Shown: positions 49,919-59,916 of the stretch, one piece after another | Position numbering within the stretch: the first letter of the stretch is position 1 | Layout: every line of letters begins with the position of its first letter | Origin: Cyanobium gracile PCC 6307 | GTDB taxonomy: Bacteria > Cyanobacteriota > Cyanobacteriia > PCC-6307 > Cyanobiaceae | NCBI RefSeq assembly: GCF_000316515.1 | Contig: NC_019675.1 | Coordinates: forward strand, 1,699,964-1,763,963 | DNA length: 64,000 nt | Reading direction: 5' to 3' | Made by a program: the position numbers and the translations under genes | Notes under the pieces: model-generated | Databases searched by the model: none | What the model was told of the DNA's origin: nothing | The model's input: the letters and a program-made list of their open reading frames with translations, nothing else

Positions 49919-51010
49919 CTAGCCGGGACCGGGGCCCGCCAGACCCCGGGGGCCGCCGGCACCGCGGGCCAGCCAGGGGGCGACCAGCGCCTCGGCGATG
50001 GCCAGGGCCCGGGGCCAGAGCAGGGGCAGGTCCAGCAGCCGCCGCCCCTCCGCCTGGGCCTCCTGCAGCAGGGGCTGGAGCTGGCGTCGGGCCACCCCCC
50101 CAAAGGCGACCCCAGCCACCCCGGCCGCCCGGGGCCCGGCCGCCGGGGAGCGGGCCAGCACCGCCAGGGTGTGGGCGTTGGTGCCGCCGGCCAGCTGCAG
50201 CGGCCCCGGCGGCGCCAGCGGCCCCAGCCGCTCCAGCAGGCCCACCGCCGCATGGGCCGTGCCGGCCCCCACATCACCGCTCATCGGCCGGCCATCCAGC
50301 TGCCAGAGGGGCCGGAAGCCGGCCCCGCGCAGCAGGCGGAACCGCGCCCACAGCTCCGCCGCCAACTCCTCCACCGTGGCCCCTCCCTCCAGAGCCGCGC
50401 TCACCGCCACCCGGCGCAGCGGCACCCCGCTGGCGGACAGCTGGGCCACCCGTTCGGCGAAGGCCTCCAGCCGCCCCGGCCGGGTGTGCAGCTCCACCGC
50501 GTCCGGGGCCAACTGCGCCAGGAGGGAGCCCACGCCGGCCGCCTCCAGCACCTGGCTGCGCTCCTCGATCAGCCCCAGGGGGCAGGCCGGCAGGCAGCGG
50601 CCGCAGCCATAGCAGCGCTCCACCACCACTCCCGAGTCGCCGATCGCCAGGGCGGGGCAGACCCGCTCGCAGGGCCGGGGGCAGGCCGGCGGGCAGCGGC
50701 CCGGATCGAACCAGGCCTTGCGGAAGTGGGGGTCGAGGCCGTCACTGAGGCTGACCATCAGCCAGGGACGGGCCGCGCCCCTGGCCTCGGCCCAGGCCAT
50801 GCCCCGCCGGGCAGCGGCCACCACCGCCGGATCGGCGGCCACATCGATGCAGTGCACGCCGGCCAGGGCATGGATGCCGGCCAGGTCTTCGATGGCGGCC
50901 AGATCCTGGTTGCTGGCCCCGCCGATCAGCTTCACCCAGCCGCCGGCGGCCAGGGCCTGCTCGGGATCCTGCCGGAGCATCGGCGCAGGGGCCCGGAGCC
51001 AGGCACCCAT
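49919..51010 (-). CDS. ldpA: LdpA, iron-sulfur circadian input protein
   Basis: 363 residues. Two ferredoxin-like Cys clusters (CPPACPRPCERVCP and CYGCGRCLPACPLGL, about 107-145) would bind 4Fe-4S centres. LdpA (light-dependent period) transmits redox state to the KaiABC clock in Synechococcus. N-terminal VKLIGGASNQDLAAIEDLAG and later VGAGTAHAAVGLLERLG match the family. The gene ends about 100 bp before the annotated start of the R3H ATPase. Confidence 0.9.
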   Translation of the reverse strand: MGAWLRAPAPMLRQDPEQALAAGGWVKLIGGASNQDLAAIEDLAGIHALAGVHCIDVAADPAVVAAARRGMAWAEARGAARPWLMVSLSDGLDPHFRKAWFDPGRCPPACPRPCERVCPALAIGDSGVVVERCYGCGRCLPACPLGLIEERSQVLEAAGVGSLLAQLAPDAVELHTRPGRLEAFAERVAQLSASGVPLRRVAVSAALEGGATVEELAAELWARFRLLRGAGFRPLWQLDGRPMSGDVGAGTAHAAVGLLERLGPLAPPGPLQLAGGTNAHTLAVLARSPAAGPRAAGVAGVAFGGVARRQLQPLLQEAQAEGRRLLDLPLLWPRALAIAEALVAPWLARGAGGPRGLAGPGPG

Positions 51011-51055
51011 GGGTGGCGCGCGTGAGACCCATCGATCCTGCCAGCGGCTGGGCCC

Positions 51056-52312
51056 TCAGCCGGTCTCCGGCAGCTCCGGGGCCACCTCGGGCTGGGCCAG
51101 CCCGAGGCGCTGCACCAGCCAGGGGGCGGTGAACCCCTGCAGGCCCACGGTCATCAGGATGGTCAGGAACACCAGCCCCTTGAGGGTGGCGCCGCCGGGA
51201 GCCTCGGCCCGATCGAGCTCGAGGGCGAACAGGCTCACCACCGCCGCGGTGACGATGCCCCGCGGAGCGATCCAGCTGAGCAGGGCCTTCTCCTTCCAGT
51301 CGAGGCTGGGGAGCCCGATGCCGGTGAGCTGGATCAGGGGCCAGCGGATCAGCATCAGGGCCAGCACGCAACCCAGACCGCCCAGGCCGAGGGGACTCAG
51401 CTCGGCCCAGGAGACATCGGCCGCCAGAAGGGGAAACAGCACCGTGATGGCCAGCATGGCCAGCTGGCGGATCAGCTCATCGAGCTGGCTGGCGGCCCCG
51501 TCAAGGCGCAGCCCCACCACCACCCCGGCGCTCACCGCCGCCGGCAGGCCCGACTCCGGCAGCAACGCCTCACAGCCGCTGAACATCAGGAACAGCACGC
51601 CGAGGGTGAGCTGCAGCTCCAGCCCGTTCCCTCCGGCGGCGGGCGCCCCCTCGGCCCCCTGGGACGCCGCGACGGCACCCAGCCGCCGCAGGGCCTCCGA
51701 GAGCAGCAGCCCGGCCACCCCGCCGAGGACCACTCCGCCCCCCAGGCGCAGCAGCAGCCGGGAGGCCACCTCCTGCCAGCTACCCAGGTCCCCCAGGGTC
51801 ACCTGGAGCAGCACCAGGCCGAGCACGGCACTGACGGGCTCGAGGATCAGCCCCTCGGCTTCCAGCAGCTGGCCCAGCTTCGGAGCCAGTCGCAGCTGGC
51901 GCACCATCGGGGTGACCACCGTGGGGCCGGTGGCCAGGGCGATGGCGCCGTAGACCAGCGCCAGGGACCAGGGCAGACCCGCCAGGAGGTGGGCCAGCAG
52001 GGCCGCCAGGGGAAGCCCCAGCACCAGGCGCACCAGCACCAGCTGCAGCACCGACCGCTGCAGATCGCGACCGGCCAGGCGCAGATTGAGCCCCCCGTCG
52101 AAGAGCACCAGGCTCACCAGCAGACCGACCAGGGGCTCCAGACCGGCGCCCAGGTTCTCGGGATGGACCAGGTCGAAACCGGCATGGCCCGTGATCAGAC
52201 CGATCGCCAGCAGCAGCACCACCGCCGGCTGGCCGGTGAGCCAGGCGGTGGCCTGGGCCAGGGAGCCGGCGAAGAAAGCCGAACCCCAGATCAATCCGAG
52301 CCGCTCACTCAA
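51056..52312 (-). CDS. CPA1-type Na+/H+ antiporter
   Basis: 418 residues, about 12 membrane helices. Conserved ALATGPTVVTPMVRQLRLAP, then KLGQLLEAEGLILEPVSAVL, the antiporter core of cyanobacterial NhaS/NhaP proteins, and WIAPRGIVTAAVVSLFAL near the end. It exchanges Na+ or K+ for protons. No C-terminal regulatory domain. The start lies 47 bp after the ndhN stop, so the two may share a transcript. Confidence 0.9.
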   Translation of the reverse strand: MSERLGLIWGSAFFAGSLAQATAWLTGQPAVVLLLAIGLITGHAGFDLVHPENLGAGLEPLVGLLVSLVLFDGGLNLRLAGRDLQRSVLQLVLVRLVLGLPLAALLAHLLAGLPWSLALVYGAIALATGPTVVTPMVRQLRLAPKLGQLLEAEGLILEPVSAVLGLVLLQVTLGDLGSWQEVASRLLLRLGGGVVLGGVAGLLLSEALRRLGAVAASQGAEGAPAAGGNGLELQLTLGVLFLMFSGCEALLPESGLPAAVSAGVVVGLRLDGAASQLDELIRQLAMLAITVLFPLLAADVSWAELSPLGLGGLGCVLALMLIRWPLIQLTGIGLPSLDWKEKALLSWIAPRGIVTAAVVSLFALELDRAEAPGGATLKGLVFLTILMTVGLQGFTAPWLVQRLGLAQPEVAPELPETG

Positions 52313-52359
52313 GGCCCTGGAGTCCGCGGAACGGGCCCAGGCTATGGGGTGGACTCAGC

Positions 52360-52821
52360 TCAGGCCGGCACGAGCTGCTCGAGGGGTTGCCAGCGCAGGG
52401 CCCGGGCGCCGCCCATCTCCACCACCAGCTTCAGACGCGGCTCGCGGCGGCAGAGCTCGCAGAGGGCAGCCAGTTCGGAGCTGCTGAGCACCTGGCCCTC
52501 CAGCAGCCACAGGAGCACCGGCCCGTCGCCGGCCAGGGCAGGGCCCAGCTGGGGCATGACCCGCTGCACCTCGCCCACGGCGGCCGCCCGGCCGACGCTG
52601 TGGTGGCCCAGGTGGGGCGGCCGGATGCCGTGCAGCTGCATCAGGTAGGCCTCGGGATCCCCCAGCCCGCGGGCGGAGGTGAGGTGGGCCCGGTAGCCGG
52701 CCGCCCGCAGCCGCCGCAGCAGCCGGGTCTCGGCGCCGCCCTCCAGCGGAACGAACAGGGCGAGGGCACCGCAGCGCTCCAGCTCGGTGCGGAAACCACG
52801 GCCGGTCATCAGCAGGGGCAT
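52360..52821 (-). CDS. ndhN: NDH-1 subunit N
   Basis: 153 residues, start [20 protein letters not shown] as in other NdhN proteins; then [40 protein letters not shown] and [11 protein letters not shown]. It is a peripheral subunit of the photosynthetic NDH-1 complex, found only in cyanobacteria and plastids. An earlier in-frame start at 52887 would add 22 unusual residues. Divergent from rplC. Confidence 0.94.
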   Translation of the reverse strand: MPLLMTGRGFRTELERCGALALFVPLEGGAETRLLRRLRAAGYRAHLTSARGLGDPEAYLMQLHGIRPPHLGHHSVGRAAAVGEVQRVMPQLGPALAGDGPVLLWLLEGQVLSSSELAALCELCRREPRLKLVVEMGGARALRWQPLEQLVPA

Positions 52822-53232
52822 CGGGAGCGGCAGGCGAATCGGGGCTGAGTCTGGCAGCCGATGAGGGTCCCAGGGGTGGTGGTGCACACCATGGGGTACT
52901 GTTGTCTCTTGTGCCGATGATCTGTGCCCGTCCGCTAGCCGGGCCTCCAGAGAACGGTACGGGGTCCGTCAGTGGTGACGAACCCTTCCCGGCCCGTACG
53001 ACTCCCGCAGCGCTCGTCGCTGCCGTGATCGTCGGGATACTGCCAGAGGCCTCACCGCCCCCGGCAAGTCCCAGCCCGCTGATTCGCCTCGCTAGCTCCT
53101 GACCCTCGGGTCGATCTGCGATTCCACGAATTCAGCCCCCCGCCGTCCAGCGGGTCCTCCACGGATGTCGGGCCTCGGCCCAGATCCCTGGCGGAACGCC
53201 GCGGCAGTCCAGCTGGTGTTGTTCTCCCTCCC
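52822..53232 (+). promoter_or_regulatory. Divergent promoter and structured leader of the S10-type operon
   Basis: 411 bp without a supported gene. It contains GTACGGG (52957-52963) and CCCGTAC (52993-52999) as a 7-bp stem, and GCCCG/CGGGC at 52926-52944 as a smaller hairpin. A leader of this kind could mediate feedback control by a ribosomal protein such as L4, as known for S10 operons of other bacteria (inference). The operon promoter is probably near 52890 (GGTACTGT), not certain. A short frame at 52902-53102 has no family match and is not taken as a gene. Confidence 0.45.
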
Positions 53233-53880
53233 ATGTCCATCGGCATTCTCGGGAAGAAGCTGGGTATGTCCCAGTTCTTCGACGAAGAAGGCAAATCCAT
53301 TCCGGTCACCCTGATCGAAGCGGGTCCCTGCCGCATCACCCAACTCAAGAGCGAAGCCACCGACGGCTACACCGCGGTGCAGCTCGGCTTCGGCGAGACG
53401 CGCGACAAGCTCGTCAACAAGCCCGCCAAGGGCCACCTGGCCAAATCCGGCGAGACGCCCCTGCGGCACCTCAAGGAGTACCGGCTGGAGGCCATCGACG
53501 GCCTCGAGCTCGGGGCCGCCGTCACCGTCGGTGACTTCGCCCCCGGCCAGAAGGTCGACGTCAGCGGCGACACGATCGGCCGCGGCTTCTCGGGCTACCA
53601 GAAGCGCCACGGCTTCAGCCGCGGTCCGATGAGCCACGGCTCCAAGAACCACCGCGAACCGGGTTCCACCGGCGCCGGCACCACCCCCGGCCGGGTCTAT
53701 CCCGGTAAGCGGATGGCCGGCCGCTACGGCGGCAAGCAGATCACCACCCGCGGCCTCACCATCCTCAAGGTGGATGCGGAACGCAATCTGCTCGTGGTCA
53801 AGGGCTCGGTTCCCGGCAAGCCCGGCGCCCTGCTCGACATCCGCCCGGCCCGGCGGGTGGGCGTCCCCGCAGCGAACTGA
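53233..53880 (+). CDS. rplC: Ribosomal protein L3
   Basis: 215 residues: [20 protein letters not shown] and the central [20 protein letters not shown], which reaches to the peptidyl-transferase centre. It opens the S10-type cluster. In cyanobacteria rpsJ is not in front, as here. No clear Shine-Dalgarno sequence stands before its ATG (CTCCCTCCC). Confidence 0.97.
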   Translation: MSIGILGKKLGMSQFFDEEGKSIPVTLIEAGPCRITQLKSEATDGYTAVQLGFGETRDKLVNKPAKGHLAKSGETPLRHLKEYRLEAIDGLELGAAVTVGDFAPGQKVDVSGDTIGRGFSGYQKRHGFSRGPMSHGSKNHREPGSTGAGTTPGRVYPGKRMAGRYGGKQITTRGLTILKVDAERNLLVVKGSVPGKPGALLDIRPARRVGVPAAN

Positions 53881-53891
53881 GGAGAACACCC

Positions 53892-54527
53892 ATGACTGAC
53901 TGTGTGATCCGCGACTGGCAAGGCAAGGAGAGCGGCAAGGCTCCCCTCGACCTCAAGGTCGCCAAGGAAACATCCGCCAACGGCCTGCTGCACCGCGCCG
54001 TGGTCCGCCAGCTGGCCCACGCCCGTCAGGGCACCGCCAGCACCCTCACCCGTGCCGAAGTGGCCGGCGGCGGCCGCAAGCCCTACAAGCAGAAGGGCAC
54101 CGGCCGGGCCCGCCAGGGCTCCATCCGCACCCCCCTGCGTCCCGGTGGCGGCGTGATCTTCGGACCCAAGCCCCGCAGCTATGCGGTCTCGATGAACCGC
54201 AAGGAGCGTCGCCTGGCCCTGCGCACCGCCCTGATGAGCCGCGTCGCGGACATCACCGTGGTGAAGGGCTTCGCCGAAGGGCTCGACACCCCCAAAACCA
54301 AGGAGATCACCGCCGCCCTGGCCCGCTTCGGCATCGACGCCGGCGCCAAGGTGCTGCTGATCCTCGATGGCGCCTCCGATGCGGTCTCCCGCTCGGTTCG
54401 CAACCTCGAGAAGGTGAAGCTGATCGCCGCTGATCAGCTCAACGTGTTCGATCTGCTCCATGCCAACAAGCTGGTGCTCAGCGAAGAGGCACTGGCGAAG
54501 ATTCAGGAGGTCTACGGCGATGTCTGA
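53892..54527 (+). CDS. rplD: Ribosomal protein L4
   Basis: 211 residues. [20 protein letters not shown] and [20 protein letters not shown] form the extended loop in the exit tunnel. Preceded by AGGAGA at a good distance. L4 is the autoregulator of S10 operons in other bacteria. Overlaps rplW by 8 nt. Confidence 0.97.
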   Translation: MTDCVIRDWQGKESGKAPLDLKVAKETSANGLLHRAVVRQLAHARQGTASTLTRAEVAGGGRKPYKQKGTGRARQGSIRTPLRPGGGVIFGPKPRSYAVSMNRKERRLALRTALMSRVADITVVKGFAEGLDTPKTKEITAALARFGIDAGAKVLLILDGASDAVSRSVRNLEKVKLIAADQLNVFDLLHANKLVLSEEALAKIQEVYGDV

Positions 54528-54822
54528 GCGTTTTGCAGGCCGGCTGGCGGACGTGATCCGTCGCCCGCTGATCACCGAGAAGGCCACCCGCGCCATCGAG
54601 ATCAACCAGTACACCTTCGAGGTGGACCATCGGGCCGCCAAGCCCGACATCAAGGCGGCCGTCGAACACCTGTTCGATGTCAAGGTCGTCGGCGTCAGCA
54701 CCATGAATCCCCCCCGTCGCACCCGTCGGGTGGGGCGCTTCGCCGGCAAACGCGCCCAGGTGAAGAAAGCGGTGGTGCGCCTTGCCGAAGGCAACGCCAT
54801 CCAGTTGTTCCCTGAGTCCTGA
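54520..54822 (+). CDS. rplW: Ribosomal protein L23
   Basis: 100 residues from [20 protein letters not shown], the family's conserved start; AGGAGG inside the end of rplD is its ribosome-binding site, so translation is coupled to L4. L23 lies at the tunnel exit and docks trigger factor and SRP. Confidence 0.97.
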   Translation: MSERFAGRLADVIRRPLITEKATRAIEINQYTFEVDHRAAKPDIKAAVEHLFDVKVVGVSTMNPPRRTRRVGRFAGKRAQVKKAVVRLAEGNAIQLFPES

Positions 54823-54837
54823 GGGGTCTGAAACGTC

Positions 54838-55701
54838 ATGGCAATCCGCAACTACAGGCCCAACACCCCCGGCACCCGCACGCTGGTCGTCACTGATTTC
54901 AGTGACATCACGGGCAAGAACCGGGAGCGGGGCCTGGTGGTGTCCAAGCACCGCCACAAGGGCCGCAACAACCGCGGCGTGATCACCTGCCGCCACCGCG
55001 GCGGTGGCCACAAGCGCCTCTACCGCATCGTCGACTTCCGTCGCGACAAGCATGGGGTGAGCGCCAAGGTGGCCGCGATCCACTACGACCCGCACCGCAA
55101 CGCCCGTCTGGCGCTGCTCTATTACACCGACGGCGAGAAGCGTTACATCCTTGCCCCCTCCAATGTGGCGGTGGGCCAGAGCGTCATCTCCGGCCCCGAC
55201 GCCCCGATCGAGAACGGCAACGCCTTGCCCCTCTCGGCCATCCCCCTGGGCTCGAGCGTCCACAACGTGGAGCTCTACGCCGGTCGCGGCGGTCAGATGG
55301 TCCGCACCGCCGGCGCCAGCGCCCAGGTGGTGGCCAAGGAAGGGGACTACGTCGCCCTCAAGCTGCCCTCCACCGAGGTGCGGCTGGTGCGCCGGGAGTG
55401 CTACGCCACCCTCGGTGAAGTGGGCAACGCCGAGCAGCGCAACACCAGCCTGGGCAAGGCCGGCCGCAAGCGCTGGCTGGGCCGCCGTCCGGAAGTGCGC
55501 GGCAGCGTGATGAACCCCTGCGACCACCCCCACGGTGGTGGTGAGGGCCGGGCACCGATCGGCCGTTCCGGTCCGGTCACGCCCTGGGGCAAACCCGCCC
55601 TGGGCCTCAAGACCCGCAAGCGCAACAAGCCGAGCAACCGGTTCGTGCTGCGGAAACGACGCCGCACCTCCAAACGGAGCCGTGGCGGACGCGACTCCTG
55701 A
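54838..55701 (+). CDS. rplB: Ribosomal protein L2
   Basis: 287 residues with the highly conserved C-terminal [18 protein letters not shown], whose His is close to the peptidyl-transferase centre, and the basic tail [13 protein letters not shown]. Standard length. Follows rplW by 15 bp. Confidence 0.97.
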   Translation: MAIRNYRPNTPGTRTLVVTDFSDITGKNRERGLVVSKHRHKGRNNRGVITCRHRGGGHKRLYRIVDFRRDKHGVSAKVAAIHYDPHRNARLALLYYTDGEKRYILAPSNVAVGQSVISGPDAPIENGNALPLSAIPLGSSVHNVELYAGRGGQMVRTAGASAQVVAKEGDYVALKLPSTEVRLVRRECYATLGEVGNAEQRNTSLGKAGRKRWLGRRPEVRGSVMNPCDHPHGGGEGRAPIGRSGPVTPWGKPALGLKTRKRNKPSNRFVLRKRRRTSKRSRGGRDS

Positions 55702-55736
55702 TGACCCACACCGCTCTGCTGTTCGCCTGATCCGCC

Positions 55737-56012
55737 ATGGGACGCTCACTCAAGAAAGGCCCGTTCGTCGCCGACCACCTGCTCCGCAAGGTGGAGAAGC
55801 AGAACGCCGCCGACGACAAGACCGTGATCAAGACCTGGTCACGCGCCTCCACCATCCTGCCGATGATGATCGGCCACACCATTGCCGTTCACAACGGCAA
55901 GGCCCACGTGCCCGTCTACGTGACGGAGCAGATGGTGGGCCACAAGCTGGGCGAATTCGCCCCCACCCGCACGTTCCGCGGTCACATCAAAGACAAGAAG
56001 GGAGGCCGCTGA
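55737..56012 (+). CDS. rpsS: Ribosomal protein S19
   Basis: 91 residues: [40 protein letters not shown] and [17 protein letters not shown]. Head protein of the 30S subunit. 35 bp after rplB and 4 bp before rplV. Confidence 0.97.
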   Translation: MGRSLKKGPFVADHLLRKVEKQNAADDKTVIKTWSRASTILPMMIGHTIAVHNGKAHVPVYVTEQMVGHKLGEFAPTRTFRGHIKDKKGGR

Positions 56013-56016
56013 TCCG

Positions 56017-56376
56017 ATGGCAACCACCACACCCGACACCCAGGCCCTGGCCCACGGCCGCTTCATCCGCGGTTCCGTGTCCAAGGTGCGCCGGGTTCTC
56101 GATCAGATCCGGGGTCGCACCTACCGCGACGCCCTGATCATGCTCGAGTTCATGCCCTACCGCTCCACGGGCCCGATCACCAAGGTGCTCCGCTCCGCGG
56201 TCGCCAATGCCGAGCACAACCTCGGCCTCGATCCGGCCACCCTGGTCATCAGCCAGGCCAGCGCCGACATGGGACCCTCCCTGAAGCGGTTCCGGCCCCG
56301 GGCCCAGGGCCGCGCCTACGCCATCAAAAAGCAAACCTGCCACATCAGCATTGCTGTGGCAGCGCCCACCGCCTGA
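56017..56376 (+). CDS. rplV: Ribosomal protein L22
   Basis: 119 residues. [20 protein letters not shown] and the tunnel-lining loop near [20 protein letters not shown]. Near-standard length with a short variable N-terminus ([15 protein letters not shown]). Confidence 0.97.
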   Translation: MATTTPDTQALAHGRFIRGSVSKVRRVLDQIRGRTYRDALIMLEFMPYRSTGPITKVLRSAVANAEHNLGLDPATLVISQASADMGPSLKRFRPRAQGRAYAIKKQTCHISIAVAAPTA

Positions 56377-56395
56377 CCCCCGAGGACACCGCCCG

Positions 56396-57124
56396 ATGGG
56401 ACACAAGATCCATCCAACCGGCCTGCGCCTGGGGATCACCCAGGACCACCGCTCCCGCTGGTACGCCCCAAGCAAGACCTACCCCGTCCTCCTTCAGGAG
56501 GACGACCGGATCCGGTCGTTCATCAACAAGAAGTACGCCGCCGCCGGCATCAGCGACGTGCTGATCGCCCGTAAGGCCGACCAGCTCGAAGTGGAACTCA
56601 AGACCGCCCGTCCGGGCGTTCTCGTGGGCCGTCAGGGCAGCGGCATCGAGGAGCTGCGCACCGGCATCCAGAAGACCCTCGGCGACGCCCACCGTCAGGT
56701 GCGCATCAACGTGGTCGAGGTGGAGCGGGTCGACGCCGACGCCTTCCTGCTGGCCGAGTACATCGCCCAGCAGCTGGAGAAGCGGGTGGCCTTCCGGCGC
56801 GTCATGCGCATGGCGGTGCAGCGCGCCCAGCGGGCCGGGGTGCTGGGTCTCAAGCTCCAGGTGAGCGGCCGCCTCAACGGCGCCGAGATCGCCCGGACGG
56901 AGTGGACCCGCGAGGGTCGCGTGCCCCTGCACACGCTCCGCGCCGACATCGACTACGCCACCAAGGTGGCCACCACCACGTACGGGGTGCTGGGCATCAA
57001 GGTCTGGGTGTTCAAAGGGGAGGTGCTTCCCGGTCAGCAGGACCAGCTGCCCGTGGGTGGAGCACCGAAACGCCGCGCCAACCGCCGGCCGCAACAGTTC
57101 GAAGACCGCTCCAACGAGGAGTGA
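56396..57124 (+). CDS. rpsC: Ribosomal protein S3
   Basis: 242 residues from [22 protein letters not shown] domain with [20 protein letters not shown], an RNA-binding G-x-x-G loop; [16 protein letters not shown] follows. Has mRNA helicase-like function at the entry channel. An earlier in-frame start at 56351 overlaps rplV and is not used. Confidence 0.97.
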   Translation: MGHKIHPTGLRLGITQDHRSRWYAPSKTYPVLLQEDDRIRSFINKKYAAAGISDVLIARKADQLEVELKTARPGVLVGRQGSGIEELRTGIQKTLGDAHRQVRINVVEVERVDADAFLLAEYIAQQLEKRVAFRRVMRMAVQRAQRAGVLGLKLQVSGRLNGAEIARTEWTREGRVPLHTLRADIDYATKVATTTYGVLGIKVWVFKGEVLPGQQDQLPVGGAPKRRANRRPQQFEDRSNEE

Positions 57125-57140
57125 TCAGGAGGCCTGAACC

Positions 57141-57599
57141 ATGCTGAGTCCAAAACGCGTCAAGTTCCGAAAGCAGCAGCGAGGCCGCATGCGCGGCATC
57201 GCCACGCGCGGCAACACCATCGCCTTCGGCGATTTCGCCCTGCAGGCCCAGGAGTGCGGGTGGATCACCTCCCGCCAGATCGAGGCCAGCCGCCGCGCCA
57301 TGACCCGCTACGTCAAGCGGGGCGGGAAGATCTGGATCCGGATCTTCCCCGACAAGCCCGTCACCATGCGTCCGGCCGAAACCCGCATGGGTTCCGGTAA
57401 GGGCAACCCGGAATTCTGGGTGGCCGTGATCAAGCCGGGCCGCATTCTCTTCGAGATGGGCGGTCCGGAGATCACCCCCCAGATCGCCAGGGAAGCCATG
57501 CGTCTGGCCCAGTACAAACTGCCGGTCAAGACGAAGTTCCTCGCCCTGGCCGATCAGGAGGCAGCCGCCCCCGAACCCGCCCTCGCCGTCGAGTCCTGA
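57141..57599 (+). CDS. rplP: Ribosomal protein L16
   Basis: 152 residues: [46 protein letters not shown] 10 nt before ATG. The C-terminal end ([17 protein letters not shown]) is a short acidic extension beyond the usual length. Confidence 0.97.
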   Translation: MLSPKRVKFRKQQRGRMRGIATRGNTIAFGDFALQAQECGWITSRQIEASRRAMTRYVKRGGKIWIRIFPDKPVTMRPAETRMGSGKGNPEFWVAVIKPGRILFEMGGPEITPQIAREAMRLAQYKLPVKTKFLALADQEAAAPEPALAVES

Positions 57600-57601
57600 C
57601 C

Positions 57602-57814
57602 ATGGCCCGTCCCACCATCACCGACGTGCGCTCGCTCAGCGACGCCCAGATCGGCGAACAGATCGACGGCGTCCGTCGCGAACTGTTCGACCTCCGCTTC
57701 CAGCAGGCCACCCGCCGTCTGGAGCACCCGCACCGCTTCAAGGAGGCCCGCATCAAGCTGGCCCACCTGCTGACGGTGCAGCAGGAGCGTCAACGCTCCA
57801 CCGTCGCCTCCTGA
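57602..57814 (+). CDS. rpmC: Ribosomal protein L29
   Basis: 70 residues, two helices: [40 protein letters not shown]. Two bases after the rplP stop. Located at the tunnel exit beside L23. Confidence 0.96.
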   Translation: MARPTITDVRSLSDAQIGEQIDGVRRELFDLRFQQATRRLEHPHRFKEARIKLAHLLTVQQERQRSTVAS

Positions 57815-57830
57815 TTCCCCCTCGATCCCC

Positions 57831-58082
57831 ATGGCACTCAAGGAAAGGGTCGGCACCGTCGTCAGCGACAAGATGGACAAAACGGTGGTGGTGGCGGTGG
57901 AAAACCGCTTCCCCCATCCCATCTATCAGAAGACCGTCCGCCGCACCACCCGCTACAAAGCCCACGACGAAGCCAACAGCTGCCGCGTGGGTGACCGGGT
58001 CCGGATCACCGAGACCCGCCCCCTCAGCCGCACCAAACGTTGGGCCGTCGCTGAGGTTCTCTCCACCACCAGCGCCGGCTGA
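57831..58082 (+). CDS. rpsQ: Ribosomal protein S17
   Basis: 83 residues: [60 protein letters not shown]-fold 30S protein, normal length. Spacing of 16 bp from rpmC and 10 bp to rplN. Confidence 0.96.
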   Translation: MALKERVGTVVSDKMDKTVVVAVENRFPHPIYQKTVRRTTRYKAHDEANSCRVGDRVRITETRPLSRTKRWAVAEVLSTTSAG

Positions 58083-58092
58083 GGAACTCCCC

Positions 58093-58458
58093 ATGATTCA
58101 GCAGGAAACCTTCCTCAACGTCGCTGACAACAGCGGCGCCAAGCGCATCCAGTGCATCCGGGTGCTCGGCACCAACCGTCGCTACGCCCACGTGGGCGAT
58201 GTGATCGTGGCCGCCGTCAAGGACGCCATGCCCAACATGGGCGTCAAGAAGTCGGATGTGGTCAAGGCCGTGGTGGTGCGCACCCGGGCCACGCTGCGCC
58301 GGGACACCGGCAACGCGATCCGCTTCGACGACAACGCCGCGGTGATCCTGGGCAACGACAACAACCCCAAGGGCACCCGCGTCTTCGGTCCGGTCGCCCG
58401 GGAGCTGCGCGAGCGCAACTTCACCAAGATCGTGTCCCTCGCCCCGGAGGTGATCTGA
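58093..58458 (+). CDS. rplN: Ribosomal protein L14
   Basis: 121 residues from [20 protein letters not shown], the invariant start of the family; ends [20 protein letters not shown]. Interface protein of the 50S subunit. The in-frame extension to 57991 is antisense-like and inside rpsQ. Confidence 0.97.
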   Translation: MIQQETFLNVADNSGAKRIQCIRVLGTNRRYAHVGDVIVAAVKDAMPNMGVKKSDVVKAVVVRTRATLRRDTGNAIRFDDNAAVILGNDNNPKGTRVFGPVARELRERNFTKIVSLAPEVI

Positions 58459-58459
58459 G

Positions 58460-58816
58460 ATGGCCACCGCAACCCCCAAGGCCCGGCCCGTTCAGCGCAT
58501 CAAGATGCGCATCCGCAAAGGTGACACCGTCCAGGTGATCGCCGGCAAGGACAAGGGCAAGACCGGCGAGGTGCTGCGCACCCTGCCCAACGAGAACCGT
58601 GTCGTCGTGCAGGGCGTCAACCTGCGCACCCGCCACGTCAAGCCCACCCAGGAGGGCGAGACCGGCCGCATCGTCACCGAGGAGGCGTCCCTGCATGCTT
58701 CCAACGTGATGCTGTACTCCAGCGCCAACAAGGTCGCCAGCCGGGTGGAGATCGTCGTCCAGGAGGACGGCAGCAAGAAGCGTCGGCTCAAGAAGACCGG
58801 GGAGGTGCTCGACTGA
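58460..58816 (+). CDS. rplX: Ribosomal protein L24
   Basis: 118 residues. KOW motif in [20 protein letters not shown] and [20 protein letters not shown]. One base after the rplN stop. Assembly initiator of the 50S subunit. A 122-bp C-rich gap follows. Confidence 0.96.
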   Translation: MATATPKARPVQRIKMRIRKGDTVQVIAGKDKGKTGEVLRTLPNENRVVVQGVNLRTRHVKPTQEGETGRIVTEEASLHASNVMLYSSANKVASRVEIVVQEDGSKKRRLKKTGEVLD

Positions 58817-58938
58817 CCGCCCCCCACCCCGTCGCCCGCCACACCCCCTTCCGCGACGTCCCCCACGCTCCGCGTCCCTGCCTCCCTCCCCCGTCCGCCT
58901 TCTGACCACGTCCAGAAGCGCCCCCCCATCCCCCCGTC
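58817..58938 (+). other. C-rich spacer with small hairpin between rplX and rplE
   Basis: The longest gap between ribosomal-protein genes before secY. The plus strand is strongly pyrimidine-rich, mostly C, with almost no A. CTTCTG and CAGAAG (58899-58918) form a 6-bp stem shortly before rplE. No ribosome-binding site is visible at rplE. Nothing coding is supported. Confidence 0.6.
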
Positions 58939-59478
58939 ATGTCACTCAAACAGCGCTACCGGGAGACGATCCAGCCCAAGCTGCTGAAGGATCTCAACCT
59001 CTCCAACGTTCACGAGGTTCCCAAGGTGGTCAAGGTCACCGTCAACCGGGGCCTCGGTGAAGCCGCCCAGAACGCCAAGGCCCTCGAGGCCTCGATCACC
59101 GAACTGGCGACCATCACCGGTCAGAAGGTGGTGGTGACCCGCGCCAAGAAGGCCATCGCCGGCTTCAAGATCCGCCAGGGCATGCCGATCGGCGTGGCCG
59201 TCACCCTGCGGGGCGAGCGGATGTATGCCTTCCTCGAGCGTCTCATCCACCTGGCGCTGCCGCGCATCCGCGACTTCCGCGGCGTGAGCCCGAAGAGCTT
59301 CGACGGCCGGGGCAATTACACCCTGGGGATCAGGGAGCAGATCATCTTCCCCGAGATCTCCTTCGACAAGATCGATGCCATCCGGGGGATGGACGTCACG
59401 ATCGTGACCAACGCCCGTAACGACGAAGAGGGCCGGGCCCTCCTCCGCGAAATGGGAATGCCGTTCCGCAATACCTGA
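58939..59478 (+). CDS. rplE: Ribosomal protein L5
   Basis: 179 residues: [60 protein letters not shown]. Binds 5S rRNA. First gene after the C-rich spacer, which might separate two expression blocks of the cluster. No rpsN follows, as usual in cyanobacteria. Confidence 0.97.
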   Translation: MSLKQRYRETIQPKLLKDLNLSNVHEVPKVVKVTVNRGLGEAAQNAKALEASITELATITGQKVVVTRAKKAIAGFKIRQGMPIGVAVTLRGERMYAFLERLIHLALPRIRDFRGVSPKSFDGRGNYTLGIREQIIFPEISFDKIDAIRGMDVTIVTNARNDEEGRALLREMGMPFRNT

Positions 59479-59498
59479 GCCCCCTCCCGGACACGACC

Positions 59499-59900
59499 AT
59501 GGCCAACCACGACCCGATCTCAGACATGCTCACTCGCCTTCGCAACGCGAGTGAGAAGCGCCACGAGCGCACCAGGATTCCCGCTTCCCGGCTCTCCCGC
59601 AGCATCGCCAACGTGCTGCACCAGGAAGGCTTCATCGGCGCCATCGCCGAGGAAGGCGAAGGTGTGCAGCGCCAGCTGGTGCTTGAGCTGAAGTACAGCG
59701 GCAAGCACCGCCAGCCCACCATCCGCTCCGTGCAGCGGGTGAGCAAGCCCGGCCTGCGCATCTACAAGAACACCCGCCAGCTGCCCAAGGTGCTGGGCGG
59801 CCTCGGCGTGGCGATCATCTCCACCTCCCGGGGTGTGATGAGCGACCGTGATGCCCGCAAGCAGGGCGTCGGCGGCGAAGTGCTCTGCTACGTCTACTGA
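59499..59900 (+). CDS. rpsH: Ribosomal protein S8
   Basis: 133 residues: [20 protein letters not shown] and the C-terminal [20 protein letters not shown]. Central-domain rRNA binder, and the translational regulator of the spc operon in E. coli. Confidence 0.97.
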   Translation: MANHDPISDMLTRLRNASEKRHERTRIPASRLSRSIANVLHQEGFIGAIAEEGEGVQRQLVLELKYSGKHRQPTIRSVQRVSKPGLRIYKNTRQLPKVLGGLGVAIISTSRGVMSDRDARKQGVGGEVLCYVY

Positions 59901-59916
59901 TCCCAGGAGTTGTTCC

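Noticed and set aside
48282-49922. 546-codon plus-strand frame opposite the R3H ATPase gene
   Set aside because: Mirror image of a gene with Walker motifs; translation is His/Gly/Gln-rich without domains.
52902-53102. 66-codon frame in the leader before rplC
   Set aside because: Starts with a weak codon, no recognisable protein, and overlaps the hairpins.
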